Assembly (NCBI RefSeq): GCF_000412185.1
Contig: NZ_ASJA01000008.1
Location: forward strand, 62,001 to 126,000
From: Euryhalocaulis caribicus
GTDB lineage: Bacteria; Pseudomonadota; Alphaproteobacteria; Caulobacterales; Maricaulaceae
Direction of reading: 5' to 3'
Length of the DNA: 64,000 nucleotides
Shown: one piece after another, positions 40,615-49,033 of the stretch
Layout: every line of letters starts with the position of its first letter
Position numbering within the stretch: position 1 is the stretch's first letter
Made by a program: the position numbers and the translations under genes
The notes under the pieces: generated by a model
Seen by the model: only the letters and a program-made list of their open reading frames with translations
The model's database searches: none
What the model was told of the DNA's origin: nothing

Positions 40615-40974
40615 ATGCATATTTTCCTGGTCGACGTGCTTGGCCCCGTAATCGAAATTCTCGGCTATCTGCTGATCCCGATCCTGTGGCTTCTGGGCCT
40701 GTTGTCGGTTGAATATCTTCTGGCGTTCCTGGCGGTGAGTTTCACTTTTGGCATAACCATCAGCGTCTGTTCGCTGGCGCTAGAGGAAATCCAGCTGCGG
40801 CGCTTTCCACGCGCCCGCGATCTCGCGGTTCTGACCATCGCCGCGGTGCTGGAAAACTTTGGATACCGGCAACTCAACAATCTCTGGCGCATGCGCGGCT
40901 GGTGGCAATATTTGAAAGGGTCGGACAGCTGGGGCGTCATGACCCGCAAGGGATTTGACCAGGAAGAAGCATGA
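40615..40974 (+). CDS. C-terminal membrane part of the split glycosyltransferase
   Basis: A 119-residue frame in the same register as the catalytic part, separated only by the TAG codon and three sense codons. It has two membrane spans (VIEILGYLLIPILWLLGLLS; LLAFLAVSFTFGITISVCSL) and the trailing signature LENFGYRQLNNLWRMRGWWQ then WGVMTRKGF, which is the normal end of GT-2 synthases, including the helix that lines the polymer channel. ATG 40615 has no good ribosome site, so independent translation would be weak unless reinitiated. Its end overlaps the next gene (ATGA). Confidence 0.8.
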   Translation: MHIFLVDVLGPVIEILGYLLIPILWLLGLLSVEYLLAFLAVSFTFGITISVCSLALEEIQLRRFPRARDLAVLTIAAVLENFGYRQLNNLWRMRGWWQYLKGSDSWGVMTRKGFDQEEA

Positions 40975-42176
40975 GCATGATCCGCGCGTCTCAACGCGTT
41001 TTACTCATTTGCGCCGTGCTTGTTCTGAACCTGAAAGGAACGATTGCGATGGCGCAGGATGATGCGCGCGCCGCCGTCTGGACCGCCCCTGTCCACGTGA
41101 CGGATTTGTCCTGCGTCGAGGCCGTCTATGTCTATTACAGGCAGGCAGAGGGCCGGCTGGATTATTTGCGGGCCGAACCTCAACTCTCGGCCTGCCCGAC
41201 GGACGAAGCGGAGACATCGCCGCCGCCGCCAGCGCCTGTTACCGAACCCGCGCCGCCAACGGAGGCTTACACGTTCCGGAAGTCGGCCTGGATCTGGGAA
41301 ACCGGCCTCTGGCGGGAGGATCCTTTGGGCTTGCTCCAACGCGCCTCTGACGGCGGTTACGATCGGCTGTTTATCGCGCTGGAAATTGAAGATGGCGTGG
41401 TGGCCCATCAGGACGCCCTTGCGGCCTTCATACGCAGCGGTCTTGCGCAGGGCGTGGAGGTGTTGGCCGTTGAGGGCGATCCGCGGATGGTGACTCCGGA
41501 AGGTCTGGAATACGCCCTTGGCCGGGCGCGGGCGATCGCCGCTTATAACGAGGTACGGCCGGAGACGCCTTTGGCGGGTCTGCAATACGATATCGAACCT
41601 TATCTTCTCGAGATTTACAAAGCCGATCCCGCCGGCGTTCTGGAAAAATGGTCCGCCGCAATTACGGCGTTGTCGGCGGCTTACGGAGACCGCGTCGGCG
41701 CGGTCATTCCGTTCTGGATGCCCGCCGCGCCGGGCGGAATGCCGGCGCTGACCGCGGCGTCACCGTCGATCCGTTCGTTGACCGCCATGGCCTACCGTAC
41801 CGACCCTGATGCTATCGCGTCCGCGGCGTCCGGGGTCCTGGCGGCAGGACAGGAACTGGGCCTTCCCGTAAACGTCGCGCTGGAGGCCGGGCCGCTGGAG
41901 GATGAATATCTGTTCGTCTACAGGCGCAGCCCGTCGGGCGAACTCCTCCTGTCACCTGACCAGGGGCCGGAACAGACTGTCAGTCTGTTCAGCGATGCGG
42001 TTCATCCGCAGGGTGATGCGGCGGCGTTCAGCTACAGCCATTCCGTCACCGCGCCGGCCAGCCGGGTCAGTTTCCTGGGTGACGGGGAAGCCCTTGAAGC
42101 GGCGTTGAATGAGACCCGCGCGCGGCTTGCCGCGCATCCCTCATTCGCCGGGATTGCCCTGCACGGGGTCTTCTGA
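40971..42176 (+). CDS. Exported TIM-barrel-like protein, probable glycan hydrolase
   Basis: A 401-residue protein with a signal peptide (LLICAVLVLNLKGTIAMAQ), a beta-rich N-terminal part with two Cys (DLSCVEAV, LSACPTD), a Pro-rich linker (about 83-95) and a barrel-like domain from about residue 100. LAGLQYDIEPYLL (Asp207, Glu209) resembles the D-x-E strand of GH18 and related barrels. PgaB carries a comparable hydrolase domain fused to its deacetylase; here deacetylase and barrel are separate genes. It is the last gene of the operon and overlaps the convergent Hpt gene by 36 bases. Substrate and activity are inferred. Confidence 0.7.
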   Translation: MSMIRASQRVLLICAVLVLNLKGTIAMAQDDARAAVWTAPVHVTDLSCVEAVYVYYRQAEGRLDYLRAEPQLSACPTDEAETSPPPPAPVTEPAPPTEAYTFRKSAWIWETGLWREDPLGLLQRASDGGYDRLFIALEIEDGVVAHQDALAAFIRSGLAQGVEVLAVEGDPRMVTPEGLEYALGRARAIAAYNEVRPETPLAGLQYDIEPYLLEIYKADPAGVLEKWSAAITALSAAYGDRVGAVIPFWMPAAPGGMPALTAASPSIRSLTAMAYRTDPDAIASAASGVLAAGQELGLPVNVALEAGPLEDEYLFVYRRSPSGELLLSPDQGPEQTVSLFSDAVHPQGDAAAFSYSHSVTAPASRVSFLGDGEALEAALNETRARLAAHPSFAGIALHGVF

Positions 42177-42476
42177 GCCGGAGACGACATTATCAACCCG
42201 CGTCAGGAAGGAGTCCCAGGCCGCATCGGACACTTCATCGCCATCGCTTAATGCGTCCTCAATACCGGCGGCCTCACGGCCAAGTTCCGGGAAACCGAAA
42301 GTGCCGGCGAGGCCGGCGAGTTTGTGGAGGCGGCTTATGATGTCCTGATCGTCTGACAGGCGGCCCTTTCGCCAGTCCCGAACGGCCTCCCCATCATTGG
42401 CGCACCGCTCTATGAACCGGCTTCTAAAAAGCGCGATAGCCTGTTCGGTTGATCTTCTGGCTTCATCTTCGTCCAT
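42141..42476 (-). CDS. Histidine phosphotransfer (Hpt) domain protein
   Basis: A 111-residue protein, wholly an Hpt domain: the phospho-acceptor His51 lies in RLHKLAGLAGTFGF (H-K-L-x-G-x-x-x-x-F-G), with a helix LGREAAGIEDALSDG after it. No other domain. It is convergent with the polysaccharide operon and overlaps it by 36 bases. It is the only Hpt near the hybrid kinase and the three receiver proteins (30.7-37.4 kb), so it is the obvious relay between them. Confidence 0.85.
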   Translation of the reverse strand: MDEDEARRSTEQAIALFRSRFIERCANDGEAVRDWRKGRLSDDQDIISRLHKLAGLAGTFGFPELGREAAGIEDALSDGDEVSDAAWDSFLTRVDNVVSGSEDPVQGNPGE

Positions 42477-42580
42477 GGGGCCACCCTAGAGAAATATCCC
42501 TGAATGAATACGAACAGGTTCGGTCGCATTTGAGCCTAACAGGTTGCGGGGCGCGTTGCCGATGGCCGGTTTCCGGAACA

Positions 42581-42616
42581 AATCAGCCCGGCGGAATTTC
42601 TCCCGCCGGGCTGATT
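42581..42616. terminator. Strong hairpin, probable terminator of the S46 peptidase gene
   Basis: A stem of about 14 base pairs (42581-42594 with 42603-42616; AATCAGCCCGGCGG against its complement) with an eight-base loop lies 27 bases past the S46 peptidase stop. There is no long T-run on either side, so it may act as a weak terminator or as an RNA 3' stabiliser. Confidence 0.5.
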
Positions 42617-42642
42617 GCCTGTCCAGAATGGAAAGGTGCGCG

Positions 42643-44814
42643 TTACTCCTCAGCGGAGACCACGTCCATTTCCTCGATCAGGCGGTCGGCGTTGTCGACA
42701 TGGTCCATGACCCAGAGCATGTAGCGCGAGTCCACATGGATGGTGCGAGTGATGGTGTCGTCGAACAGCCAGTCGGCGTTGATGCTCTCATAGGTGCCGT
42801 CGAACAGCAGGCCGACGAGTTCGCCGTTGCCGTTCATCGTCGGAGAGCCGGAATTGCCGCCGGTGGAGTCCAGCGTGGAGAGGAAGTTCACCGGCACGGA
42901 GCCGACGGCGTCCGAGGCGTAATCGCCATAGAAACCTTCCTCGATAAGCTGAAGCTGGCGGGCCGGGGAGTCGAACGGATCCTCGCCGGTATATTTCGCC
43001 GCGATGCCTTCCAGCGTGGTGAACGGCGTGTAGCAGAGGCCGTCTTCCGGGCAGGCCGGTTTCACCGTGCCATAGGTCACGCGCAGGGTTGAGTTGGCGT
43101 CCGGATAGACCGCGTCGCCCTGGTCGTTCTGCCAGGCGATGATGGCTTCCATATATTGCGGACGCGCGGCCTGCATGTGGCCGGCATAGGTCTTGTCGGC
43201 CTCTTCCTCCGCCATTTCATAATCGTGCAGGGCGACGGCCAGCTCCACGAACGGATCTTCGCTGGCTTCGAAGTCGGCCGGCTCGGCCTCCATGAGCGCC
43301 AGGCGCGTCTCCAGATCGGTGATGTCCGTCTCGGCATAGAGCGTGTCCAGCTTGGCGGAGAGGCTCTCCAGCGTGGTGGACTCATCGATGCCCATGGCCG
43401 TGTTGTAGGCCGCGATCTGCTGATCGGCCGGAAGCTCAAGATAGTCTTCCAGGAACATCAGCCATACGGCCTTGTCGACGGCCGGGTCGAAGCGGCGCTC
43501 CATGGCTTCCATGGACTGCTTGAAGAAGGCCATGTCGCGTTCCTGGTAGCCGGGCTCGCGCTCGGCGTCCGGCTTCTGGCGCTCGACCGACAGGCGGTAG
43601 AGGCGCTGGGCCGTGGACAGAGGCGCGGCGCGGGTGACCAGCGAATACCACAAATCCTGTTCGCGCGTGGCCTGTTTCTCCTCGACCAACGCGTCCATCG
43701 CGTCGATGGCCTCGCGGTATTGCGCGCCATCCTCGCCCATCTCGGCGATCCAGGCGTTCAGGGCCGCTTCACGCTCGGCGCGGCGGTCCTTCAGACCGAC
43801 TTTTGCCGCGCCCTCGATCTGGCCGCCATAGTTCTTGGAGGCGTTGTTGAGGCCGGCCATGAGGGAGGCGTACTTGATCGCCGCGTCTTCATTGTCCGCG
43901 GTCGCGGCCTCGATCGTGTCGATCCATTCTTCGTAGATCGCTTTCACGGTGGGATAGCGCCAGTCAAAGGCGGACTCGACTTCCGACAGGCGGGCATAGC
44001 GGCTGGTGGAGCCGGGATAGCCCGCGGCCATCACGAAATCACCGTCGCCCAGACCGCTGGAGGAAACCTTCAGATAGGAGTCCGGCTCAAACGGCACGTT
44101 CTCTTCGGCGTAGTCGGCCGGCTGGCCGTCCGGGCCGACATAGGCGCGGTAGAAGCCCCAGTCGCCGGTCTGGCGCGGCCACATCCAGTTATCGATATCG
44201 CCGCCGAACTTACCGATGGATTCGGGCGGCGCGTAGACCAGGCGCACGTCGCGGATTTCCAGACGGTCGATCAGGCGGAACTCCTTGGCGCCGTGGAACC
44301 CGGCGACCTGACAGCGATGGCCTTCCTGTTCCTCGCACTCGGCGACGATGGCCTTTTCGCGGTCCTCGATCTGCTGATAGCGGTCGCGCGGATCGGTTTC
44401 CGGCGACAGGCCTTCCAGCACGCGGTCCGTCACGTCCTCGATGGCCGTGGTGACATAGATGCGGCTGCCCGGCGCGGCCGGCAGCTCGTCGCCCATCGTC
44501 TCGGCCAGAAAGCCGTCGGCCAGATAGTTGTTCTCTTCCGAGGAATTGAACTGGATGGAGCCATAGGCGCAGTGATGGTTGGTCACGGCCAGGCCCTGCG
44601 GCGAGACGAAGGAGGCGGTGCAGCCGCCGAGGCTGATCACCGCGTTCATCGGCCATTCAGTGAGGTCGGAAAGCTGGCTGGCGGGAATGTCCAGACCCAG
44701 CGCCTCAAGCTCGTCAGAGAGCTCGGGCAGCTGGTCCGGGCGCCACATGCCTTCCTCGGCGCTGGCCGCGGCCGGCCCAAGCGCAATAAGCAATGCGAGA
44801 GCGGAACTTCTCAT
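42643..44814 (-). CDS. S46 family serine peptidase (dipeptidyl-peptidase 7/11-like)
   Basis: A 723-residue exported peptidase. ATG 44814 follows AAGGA; a TTG start seven codons upstream is less likely. Signal peptide: ALALLIALGPAAASAEE, cut near Ala19. The S46 catalytic elements are clear: TNHHCAYGSI (His81) and GGNSGSPTMNG (Ser655), with the intervening helical domain that blocks long substrates. Family members remove dipeptides from peptide N-termini in the periplasm. About 720 residues is normal. It stands alone between a hairpin (42581-42616) and a 183-base gap in which I see no other gene. Confidence 0.94.
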   Translation of the reverse strand: MRSSALALLIALGPAAASAEEGMWRPDQLPELSDELEALGLDIPASQLSDLTEWPMNAVISLGGCTASFVSPQGLAVTNHHCAYGSIQFNSSEENNYLADGFLAETMGDELPAAPGSRIYVTTAIEDVTDRVLEGLSPETDPRDRYQQIEDREKAIVAECEEQEGHRCQVAGFHGAKEFRLIDRLEIRDVRLVYAPPESIGKFGGDIDNWMWPRQTGDWGFYRAYVGPDGQPADYAEENVPFEPDSYLKVSSSGLGDGDFVMAAGYPGSTSRYARLSEVESAFDWRYPTVKAIYEEWIDTIEAATADNEDAAIKYASLMAGLNNASKNYGGQIEGAAKVGLKDRRAEREAALNAWIAEMGEDGAQYREAIDAMDALVEEKQATREQDLWYSLVTRAAPLSTAQRLYRLSVERQKPDAEREPGYQERDMAFFKQSMEAMERRFDPAVDKAVWLMFLEDYLELPADQQIAAYNTAMGIDESTTLESLSAKLDTLYAETDITDLETRLALMEAEPADFEASEDPFVELAVALHDYEMAEEEADKTYAGHMQAARPQYMEAIIAWQNDQGDAVYPDANSTLRVTYGTVKPACPEDGLCYTPFTTLEGIAAKYTGEDPFDSPARQLQLIEEGFYGDYASDAVGSVPVNFLSTLDSTGGNSGSPTMNGNGELVGLLFDGTYESINADWLFDDTITRTIHVDSRYMLWVMDHVDNADRLIEEMDVVSAEE

Positions 44815-44997
44815 CAATGATTTTCCTTTGCACAAACGAAAACTTTTTTCGGCGGCTTTGTGCGCGGCGTAGAAGAACAGCCGCGTCCGCCGCCTCCCCG
44901 CGGCGCGAAAAGCACGCCAGGCGGACTGTGGCGGGGATCATTGATTCCGCAGACGGCGCTGGCAAGAGGCGTTATCGCGTCCGCCCGGCCGCAGCGC

Positions 44998-45801
44998 CTA
45001 TTGCAGGGTCTTGCAGGCGAGGCGAACGCGGTCGAACCGCTCCTCCTGGTTCGTGACGGACTTGATATCCTCGCGCTGGAGCAGCGAGACATGGCAGCCG
45101 CAATAGGCGGGGGCATTGCCAAAGCTCTCGCATTCCGCGCGCAGGCTGGCGGCCTCTCCCGCCGGGGCTTCCCCGGCTGCGGCGGCCTTGCCCGCAGCCA
45201 CGCCGGCGGGATCGGGAACAGCGCAGACTTCCTTGAACTCTCCGGCGCCCTCGAGCTCCCCCGCATATTGCAGTTGTTGGGCGGCCGGGAAGCTGTCCAT
45301 CGGCTTCGATGGCGTCTGCCAAAGCGTTGAAATGATCACGCTTGCGGTCATCTGGCGCGCCGTTTCGGGTTTGCCCGCGGCCTGGTTCTCGAAACGCTCA
45401 ACGATGCAGGCGCAATCGACCGGCATCCCGGACGCCGCGCAGGCTTGCGCCAGTTCGTTCCGGGGCGCGCCCGAAAGCCCGCCGCTGCCGCCAGGGCAGC
45501 GTTCCGGCAGCGCGAATATCGGATCCAGGCGATCGCTTATGGCGATCAGCGTTTCCATGTCGTGGGTGGGCGGCGTCGGCTCGGCCCCCATTGCGGCGCC
45601 GGCGTAGCGGGCCAGAAGGCTGCGCCCGGCCGGCGTCAGGCCGCTTGCCTGCGCATCGAAAGTCTCGGCCACGCATCCGCAATCCAGTTCATATTCAGAC
45701 CGGGCGCAGGCATCGGCCACGCTGTCGGGAGGCGCCGCCGCGTTGGCGCCGGCGGGCTGAAAGGCGAGCAAGGCGAGCACGGCCAGCTTCAGGCGTTTCA
45801 T
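44998..45801 (-). CDS. Exported protein with three C-x8-CxC repeats
   Basis: A 267-residue protein with a signal peptide (LAVLALLAFQPAGANAAA). The mature part holds three similar motifs: CARSEYELDCGC, CAASGMPVDCAC and CESFGNAPAYCGC, near residues 32, 123 and 220, with further single Cys (ERCPGG, KEVCAV, RLACKTL). Each could make a small disulfide-linked helical unit. The middle region has an Ala/Gly-rich low-complexity stretch. No family recognised. It lies three bases after a lipoprotein gene on the same strand, so the two are probably co-expressed. Confidence 0.7.
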   Translation of the reverse strand: MKRLKLAVLALLAFQPAGANAAAPPDSVADACARSEYELDCGCVAETFDAQASGLTPAGRSLLARYAGAAMGAEPTPPTHDMETLIAISDRLDPIFALPERCPGGSGGLSGAPRNELAQACAASGMPVDCACIVERFENQAAGKPETARQMTASVIISTLWQTPSKPMDSFPAAQQLQYAGELEGAGEFKEVCAVPDPAGVAAGKAAAAGEAPAGEAASLRAECESFGNAPAYCGCHVSLLQREDIKSVTNQEERFDRVRLACKTLQ

Positions 45802-45804
45802 GCG

Positions 45805-46281
45805 CTATTCCTCCAGGTCGCGGCGCTGAACGGTGATTTCCGCGAAGCTTTCCCCGCCTTTGATTACAAGATCCGGGCAGGGCGCTTCCTCGCGCCGGTC
45901 GGCGTCATAGAGGCAGAACAGAATAATCTGCTCGATTTTCAGATCCGCGCACGGCGTGTCGCTGTTGATGCTGGTGGTTGCGCGGTCTTCCGACATGCCG
46001 GTTTCGACATCGGCCCCCATGAACAGCGCCTGTAGCGGAATATTGGTGGACTCGCCTGAATTGACGTCGCGATAAAAATTCTCGCCATGAATTTTATATA
46101 GGCCGGTTTCCGCCTTGTTCACGCGCCCCGTGCGAACGACTTCGCAGACGCCGGCCGCCGTTTCCTGCGCGTGATAGGTGATTTCAGCCGCGCCGTTGAG
46201 GGCTTGAGGCGGCTCGCCCATCGCGCACGCGGCCGTGAACAGGAAGGCCGGTGCGGCGAGGGCAAGGCAACGATATCCCAT
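45805..46281 (-). CDS. Putative lipoprotein
   Basis: A 158-residue protein with a lipobox-like sequence (FLFTAACAM, Cys19). The mature domain is beta-rich with three more Cys (GVCEVV, TPCADL, APCPDL), which may form disulfides. No family recognised. It is upstream of, and three bases from, the Cys-repeat protein gene, so they may form a pair of secreted partners. Confidence 0.7.
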   Translation of the reverse strand: MGYRCLALAAPAFLFTAACAMGEPPQALNGAAEITYHAQETAAGVCEVVRTGRVNKAETGLYKIHGENFYRDVNSGESTNIPLQALFMGADVETGMSEDRATTSINSDTPCADLKIEQIILFCLYDADRREEAPCPDLVIKGGESFAEITVQRRDLEE

Positions 46282-46368
46282 GATAATCTCCTGACGGTGT
46301 TGTGGAGAGGAAAAAGCGTTCAGGGATAAAAACGCGAACGCCCGCCCTTTCCGGACAGGGAAGGGCGG

Positions 46369-48747
46369 TCAAAGCGGCCCGGTCTGCGACTCCAGCTGGT
46401 CCAGATAGAATGCCGCGCGCAGCCCGGTGAGCTCTCCCGCCTCGCGCGCCGCCAGCAGGCTGTCCGTCAGCGCGCGGGTCTGCCCGGCGTCACCGGCGCG
46501 GGCCGCCATGAAAGCATCGAGAAAGCGCAGGCTGTTTTGCGCCGCCGCCTGATCCGGCCAGGTCTCGCCCAGCGCGGCCAGCCGGGCGCGGGTTTCCTGC
46601 GCCGCGTCAAGATCGCCCAGCCGCGATTGTGCGCGGCCTTTGACGACAAGCGCCTGAACAAGGCTGTCACTGCGTTCGCCGGAATAGGTGCGGATCGCGT
46701 CGATGGCGTTATCGGCCAGCGTCAGCGCCGCACCGGAGTCGCCCTTGAGAAGCTGGATTTCCGCCAGTTCCATACGCGCCTCGCCCAGGCGCAGGGACGC
46801 GCCTTTAATAGCGGTATTGATTTCCACCACCTCGTCGAACAGGGCTTGCGCCGAAGCGGTGTCCTGACGGTGAAAAAGATAGAGTCGGCCAAGATTGAGC
46901 AGCGAGGTATCGTTTTCCGTCGCGCTGAGCTGATTATTGCGGCGCGCCGCGTCCACGGATTTCTGAAAACCCTCGATGGCCGCGTCCAGCCGCCCCATCT
47001 GATAATTGTGAAATCCGGTTTCGTTGTAGAGGAAAGGGTGAAGCTGTCCGTCATTGTCGCGGGCGTCCTTTTCGATGGCCCGCGCCAGCACTGAAAGCGC
47101 GTGCTCGCGGTCCGCCTCCTCGCCGGTGGCCACGGCCAGATAGGATGCGCTGGCCGCATGTTCGGCGCTGTAAGGGCTCTGTTTGCGCAGCGCCGCCAGA
47201 TTGATGCGCGCCAGTTCCGCCGCTTCCTCCCGCCGCCCGACGCTCAAATAGGCGCGGGACAGCAAACCCTGTCCGTGACCCACCGAGACCGGATCGCCGA
47301 CCGCGTGCTCGACATAGGGCTCCAGAACCTCGATCGCCGCCGGATAATCGTTGCGGAAGACGAAGGACTGACCGATGGCGAACAAGGTGTATCCCGCGTC
47401 ATGCGGGTTTTCGTCCTTCAGCGCCAGAGCGTCGCGGGCATGGCGCAGCAGCGACTGGCGCACCACTTCCGGGTCCACCGCGTCGCCGCTTTCCTCGTCG
47501 CCGCCGAATACCGTCTGAAGCGCATTTGAATAGGCCACAGCAACCTGCGCCTGCCGCTCCGCATTCACCGCCTCCGCTTCCGCACGGACGGCTTCGGCGT
47601 TGGCGCGCTGCGTCTCGGTCCGCGCGCGGCTGGCAAGCACGAGCGAGGCGGTCAGGCCGATGGCGAGACTGGCGACCAGCAACGCCGCCAGCGCGGAGCC
47701 CGCGCGATGCCGGCTGAGAAATTTCGCAACATGATAACCGGTCCCTCCCTTCATCGCCGCGACCGGCTGGCGTTTCAGATAGCGCGTCAGATCCGCGGCC
47801 AGCGCGTCGGCCGAGGCGTAGCGGTCCTCCGGGCGGTCCGCCATGGCGCGCCGAAGGATGGAAGCCAGTTCCCGGTCGCGGGCGAGGTCGGGAGGCAGGG
47901 TCGCCAGGGTGCGGTCGCCCTGGCGTTCCGGCGGCTCGCCGCTCAGCAGGGCGCAGATCAGCGCGCCCACGGCGAAAACGTCGGTCGCCGCGGAGACCGG
48001 CTCGCCGTGAAACTGCTCCGGCGCGCTATAGGCAAGGGTGAGGGGAGAGGCGAGATCGGAGTCCGCGTCATCGGCCAGAAGCGCCGCGACGCCGAAATCG
48101 ATCAGGCGCACTGCGCCGCTTTCCGTGACAAGGACGTTTCCCGGTTTGATGTCGCGATGCAAAACCAGCCGCGCATGGGCGTGCGACAGCGCCTCGCAAA
48201 CCTGAAGCGCCAGCCGCAGGCGCGCGGCCCGGTCAAGATTTTCCTCGCGGGCATAAAGGTCGACCGGGCGGCCCTCGACATGCTCGACCACCATGTAAAG
48301 GCGGCCGTCCGGCGCTTCGCCGCCATCGATCAGGCGGGCAATATTGGGATGTTCCAGCCGGGCGAGAATAGCGCGTTCGCGGTCGAACCGGGCGTGAAGA
48401 CTGTGCGTTCCGCTGCGGATCAGCTTCAGCGCCGCCGTCTGTTCGAAATGCCCGTCCGCGCGGCTGGCCAGATAGACCTCCCCCATGCCCCCGGCCCCCA
48501 GCAGGCGTTCGGCGCGCCATGTGCCGATGCGCGCCCCGGTCTCAAGGGAAGGATTCTGGTTCGCCGCCAGCGGGGTGGTCATCAGATAGCCGGTGGACGA
48601 CTCGGCGGCCTTTATAAGCCGGACGACGGAGTGGTAGGTCGCCTCATCGCGGGTTTGCCTGCGCAGGAAGTCTTCGCGCTCTTCCGGCGGCAAGGCGATG
48701 GCCTGGTTGAAAACGGATGAGACCTGGTCCCAGTTCGGCTCCGCCAT
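46369..48747 (-). CDS. Transmembrane Ser/Thr protein kinase with TPR sensor domain
   Basis: A 792-residue Hanks-type kinase. The kinase domain spans about 75-325: GAGGMGEV (glycine loop, 84-91), Lys108, HRDIKPGN (197-204), DFG (217-219) and APE (242-244), so all catalytic residues are present. One membrane helix (350-373) leads to a coiled coil (ARTETQRANAEAVRAEAEAV) and a TPR-rich exterior (about 390-790). It is divergent from an ECF sigma factor across 286 bases. In characterised systems of this type (for example EcfP/PknT of Vibrio) the kinase activates the sigma factor by phosphorylation; a like role here is inferred. Confidence 0.93.
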   Translation of the reverse strand: MAEPNWDQVSSVFNQAIALPPEEREDFLRRQTRDEATYHSVVRLIKAAESSTGYLMTTPLAANQNPSLETGARIGTWRAERLLGAGGMGEVYLASRADGHFEQTAALKLIRSGTHSLHARFDRERAILARLEHPNIARLIDGGEAPDGRLYMVVEHVEGRPVDLYAREENLDRAARLRLALQVCEALSHAHARLVLHRDIKPGNVLVTESGAVRLIDFGVAALLADDADSDLASPLTLAYSAPEQFHGEPVSAATDVFAVGALICALLSGEPPERQGDRTLATLPPDLARDRELASILRRAMADRPEDRYASADALAADLTRYLKRQPVAAMKGGTGYHVAKFLSRHRAGSALAALLVASLAIGLTASLVLASRARTETQRANAEAVRAEAEAVNAERQAQVAVAYSNALQTVFGGDEESGDAVDPEVVRQSLLRHARDALALKDENPHDAGYTLFAIGQSFVFRNDYPAAIEVLEPYVEHAVGDPVSVGHGQGLLSRAYLSVGRREEAAELARINLAALRKQSPYSAEHAASASYLAVATGEEADREHALSVLARAIEKDARDNDGQLHPFLYNETGFHNYQMGRLDAAIEGFQKSVDAARRNNQLSATENDTSLLNLGRLYLFHRQDTASAQALFDEVVEINTAIKGASLRLGEARMELAEIQLLKGDSGAALTLADNAIDAIRTYSGERSDSLVQALVVKGRAQSRLGDLDAAQETRARLAALGETWPDQAAAQNSLRFLDAFMAARAGDAGQTRALTDSLLAAREAGELTGLRAAFYLDQLESQTGPL

Positions 48748-49033
48748 CGATATTCCCCCGTCGATCCGGCGATATCCCCGGCTGCAAGTCTAGCGCGCCG
48801 TCCGGCCAAAGCACCCTTTTGCGGAAAAAATAATGATCCGGCTGTCCGGCTGTGTCCGCGCGCGCCGTTCTTCTCTGAAGGGCGCATGTATGGCCGGATA
48901 CGGGGAGATTTCGGAGATGAGGCTTTGTCAGGCGCACCGACGGCGCGTGTTATTGCGCTCCGCGCGGGCGGCCAACTTGCCGGGTCTGGGGCCGGGCGCT
49001 AGCTTTCCCTTTGTTGCAAAGGGGGAGCGCCGC

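Noticed and set aside
41027-41041. A second GAAC-N7-GAAC (GAACctgaaagGAAC), matching the LexA operator.
   Set aside because: It lies inside the coding sequence of the exported TIM-barrel protein, away from any gene start; about two chance matches are expected in 64 kb.
43156-44820. A 554-codon plus-strand open frame.
   Set aside because: Antisense shadow of the S46 peptidase; no ribosome site or recognisable domain.
47707-48720. A 337-codon plus-strand open frame.
   Set aside because: Antisense to the kinase domain, whose catalytic motifs are all intact on the minus strand.
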